DNA of 14,665 nt, taken from positions 1 to 14,665 of the forward strand of contig SKPS01000028.1 of assembly GCA_007119395.1 (NCBI GenBank), read 5' to 3'. The notes under the pieces are model-generated. The model made no database searches. It was not told where the DNA came from and saw nothing but the letters and a program-made list of their open reading frames with translations. This document shows, one piece after another, positions 14,024 to 14,665 of the stretch; the first letter of the stretch is position 1, and every line of letters begins with the position of its first letter. The position numbers and the translations under genes are program-made. The DNA is from Lentimicrobiaceae bacterium. GTDB lineage: Bacteria; Bacteroidota; Bacteroidia; Bacteroidales; SKPS01.

Positions 14024-14281
14024 CTAGTCCGTAGTTTTCTCTTTCGCTTCGTCAACCTCTTTGTCAGAAGCCGCCGCTCTCTCCCCTTTCTCCCCCTCCC
14101 CTTTCTCCTCTTTCTCTCCGCTCAAACCCGAAGAGGCATCCTTAAACTCTTTAACGCCCCTACCCAATCCTCTCATCAACTCGGGGATTTTCCGACCGCC
14201 AAAAAGCAACAGCAAAATCAACGCGATCACAATCAGCTCGGTGGCGCCGAGTCGTCCGATAAAAGCCATTGTTGCCATCAT
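14024..14281 (-). CDS. tatA: Sec-independent translocase pore subunit TatA/E
   Basis: An 85-residue single-span protein that oligomerises to let folded Tat substrates cross the membrane. It has a short N-terminus, one membrane helix (LGATELIVIALILLLLFGG), the conserved FGGRK-P hinge, an amphipathic helix (IPELMRGLGRGVKEFKDAS) and a highly charged Lys/Glu-rich tail, as in TatA. There is no longer TatB-like C-terminal region, and no tatB is seen in the window, consistent with a minimal TatAC system. Three ATGs are possible (14281, 14278, 14269). The first is taken; any gives a functional-looking N-terminus. tatC follows 17 bp downstream. Confidence 0.95.
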   Translation of the reverse strand: MMATMAFIGRLGATELIVIALILLLLFGGRKIPELMRGLGRGVKEFKDASSGLSGEKEEKGEGEKGERAAASDKEVDEAKEKTTD

Positions 14282-14372
14282 ACCTGTTTGTTTTTAATGA
14301 TGATTATTCCTTGCCAAGGCCTTCGATATATTACCACCGGCTAAAATACATGAAAAAACGCAGATGGCTTTT

Positions 14373-14413
14373 AAGAGGTTGAAAAGAGGTTGAAAGAGGT
14401 TGAAAGAGGTTGA
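14373..14413. repeat. Tandem repeat, AAGAGGTTGA unit x4
   Basis: Copies begin at 14373, 14384, 14394 and 14404, with a period of 10-11 bp. A degraded copy (GAAGGAAGG) follows. Confidence 0.85.
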
Positions 14414-14454
14414 AGGAAGGCACTTGGCTCATGTAGAATCACTTAGGTTTTCAA

Positions 14455-14492
14455 CCGTTTACCGTTTTCTGTTCACTGTTTACCGTTTACCG
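14455..14492. repeat. Degenerate CCGTTTA repeat
   Basis: CCGTTTACCGTTTTCTGTT and then CTGTTTACCGTTTACCG: four to five copies of a 7-8 bp unit with substitutions. Confidence 0.7.
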
Positions 14493-14493
14493 C

Positions 14494-14590
14494 CAACATC
14501 CACACATCCACACATCCTCACATCCTCACATCCCCACATTTCCACATCCTCACATCAGTACATTAGCACATTAGCACATCAGCACATTAG
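14494..14590. repeat. CACATCC/CACATCAG microsatellite-like array
   Basis: A run of 8-9 bp units, first mainly CACATCCT/CACATCCA variants (14494-14556), then CACATCAG, TACATTAG, CACATTAG, CACATCAG, CACATTAG (to 14590). Units vary by one or two bases. There is no spacer structure, so it is not a CRISPR. Confidence 0.85.
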
Positions 14591-14599
14591 CTAGCTTCC

Positions 14600-14665
14600 T
14601 CACATCCCCTTCACCCATTTCACGGGGTGGAAGGTTTTACCGGTTGTGGAGGTGGCGCGGATTAC
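14600..14665 (-). CDS. C-terminal end of an unidentified protein, partial
   Basis: From the right edge a minus-strand frame reads 21 residues, VIRATSTTGKTFHPVKWVKGM, then TGA. The other two minus frames stop at once or within nine codons. The composition looks like a real protein end, but it is too short to identify. The stop codon lies in sequence (CCTCACATCCCC on the plus strand) resembling the adjacent repeat units. Confidence 0.4.
   Translation of the reverse strand, partial: VIRATSTTGKTFHPVKWVKGM

Larger units (their letters stand above)
14282..14599. other. 318-bp gene-free spacer rich in short degenerate tandem repeats
   Basis: No credible gene is seen. From the tatA side there is an AT-rich stretch, a small CCTTG-C-CAAGG dyad (about 14312-14322), then three successive repeat types listed separately. 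No clear -7 element for tatA was found; TATTTTAG near 14342-14349 on the minus strand has one mismatch. Confidence 0.7.

Noticed and set aside
14373..14590. Possible CRISPR array
   Set aside because: The units are 7-11 bp, directly adjacent and degenerate, with no unique spacers and no cas genes nearby.

Overview
The window looks like a chromosome segment of a Bacteroidota bacterium, probably Bacteroidales or Marinilabiliales in the broad sense. This rests on several copies of the phylum-specific -7 promoter element (TAnnTTTG), a TlpA-type oxidoreductase with a DUF4369-like N-terminal domain, a signal-peptide 'asparagine synthetase B'-like protein of the Bacteroidota type, and the near absence of Shine-Dalgarno sequences. 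The order is an inference; no rRNA or tRNA gene is present. Almost everything is on the minus strand.

Positions 1-8665 hold housekeeping and accessory genes. They are the 'asparagine synthetase B'-like exported protein (partial, running off the left edge), dnaB, a Nudix hydrolase, mnmD (tRNA modification), a lipoprotein with an Ig-like plus propeller-like architecture, a plus-strand DEDDy PolB-type 3'-5' exonuclease, and a TlpA-like thiol-disulfide protein directly abutting an upstream MFS-type permease. A divergent promoter whose two -7 boxes form a perfect inverted repeat separates the permease from a 59-aa winged-helix protein on the plus strand. An acylphosphatase gene follows on the minus strand.

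Positions 9373-14281 form the most interesting block, transcribed leftward: tatA, tatC, a Tat-signal multi-cluster ferredoxin, an NrfD/PsrC-type quinone-interacting membrane protein, a membrane-anchored monohaem cytochrome c, and a small four-helix membrane protein. This resembles the electron-transfer part of Dsr/Qrc/Nrf/Psr-type complexes, but no molybdopterin or other catalytic subunit is encoded here, and the Tat translocon that the ferredoxin needs lies immediately upstream. I infer a compact quinone / periplasmic cytochrome c electron-transfer complex with a linked export system. The ferredoxin is unusual in lacking one cysteine in each of its first and last cluster motifs.

Both ends of this block carry short degenerate tandem repeats: a 13-bp unit x3 at 9328-9366, and three successive repeat types at 14373-14590 that reach the stop codon of a gene entering from the right edge. 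I found no IS element, transposase, integrase, CRISPR array or convincing intrinsic terminator.
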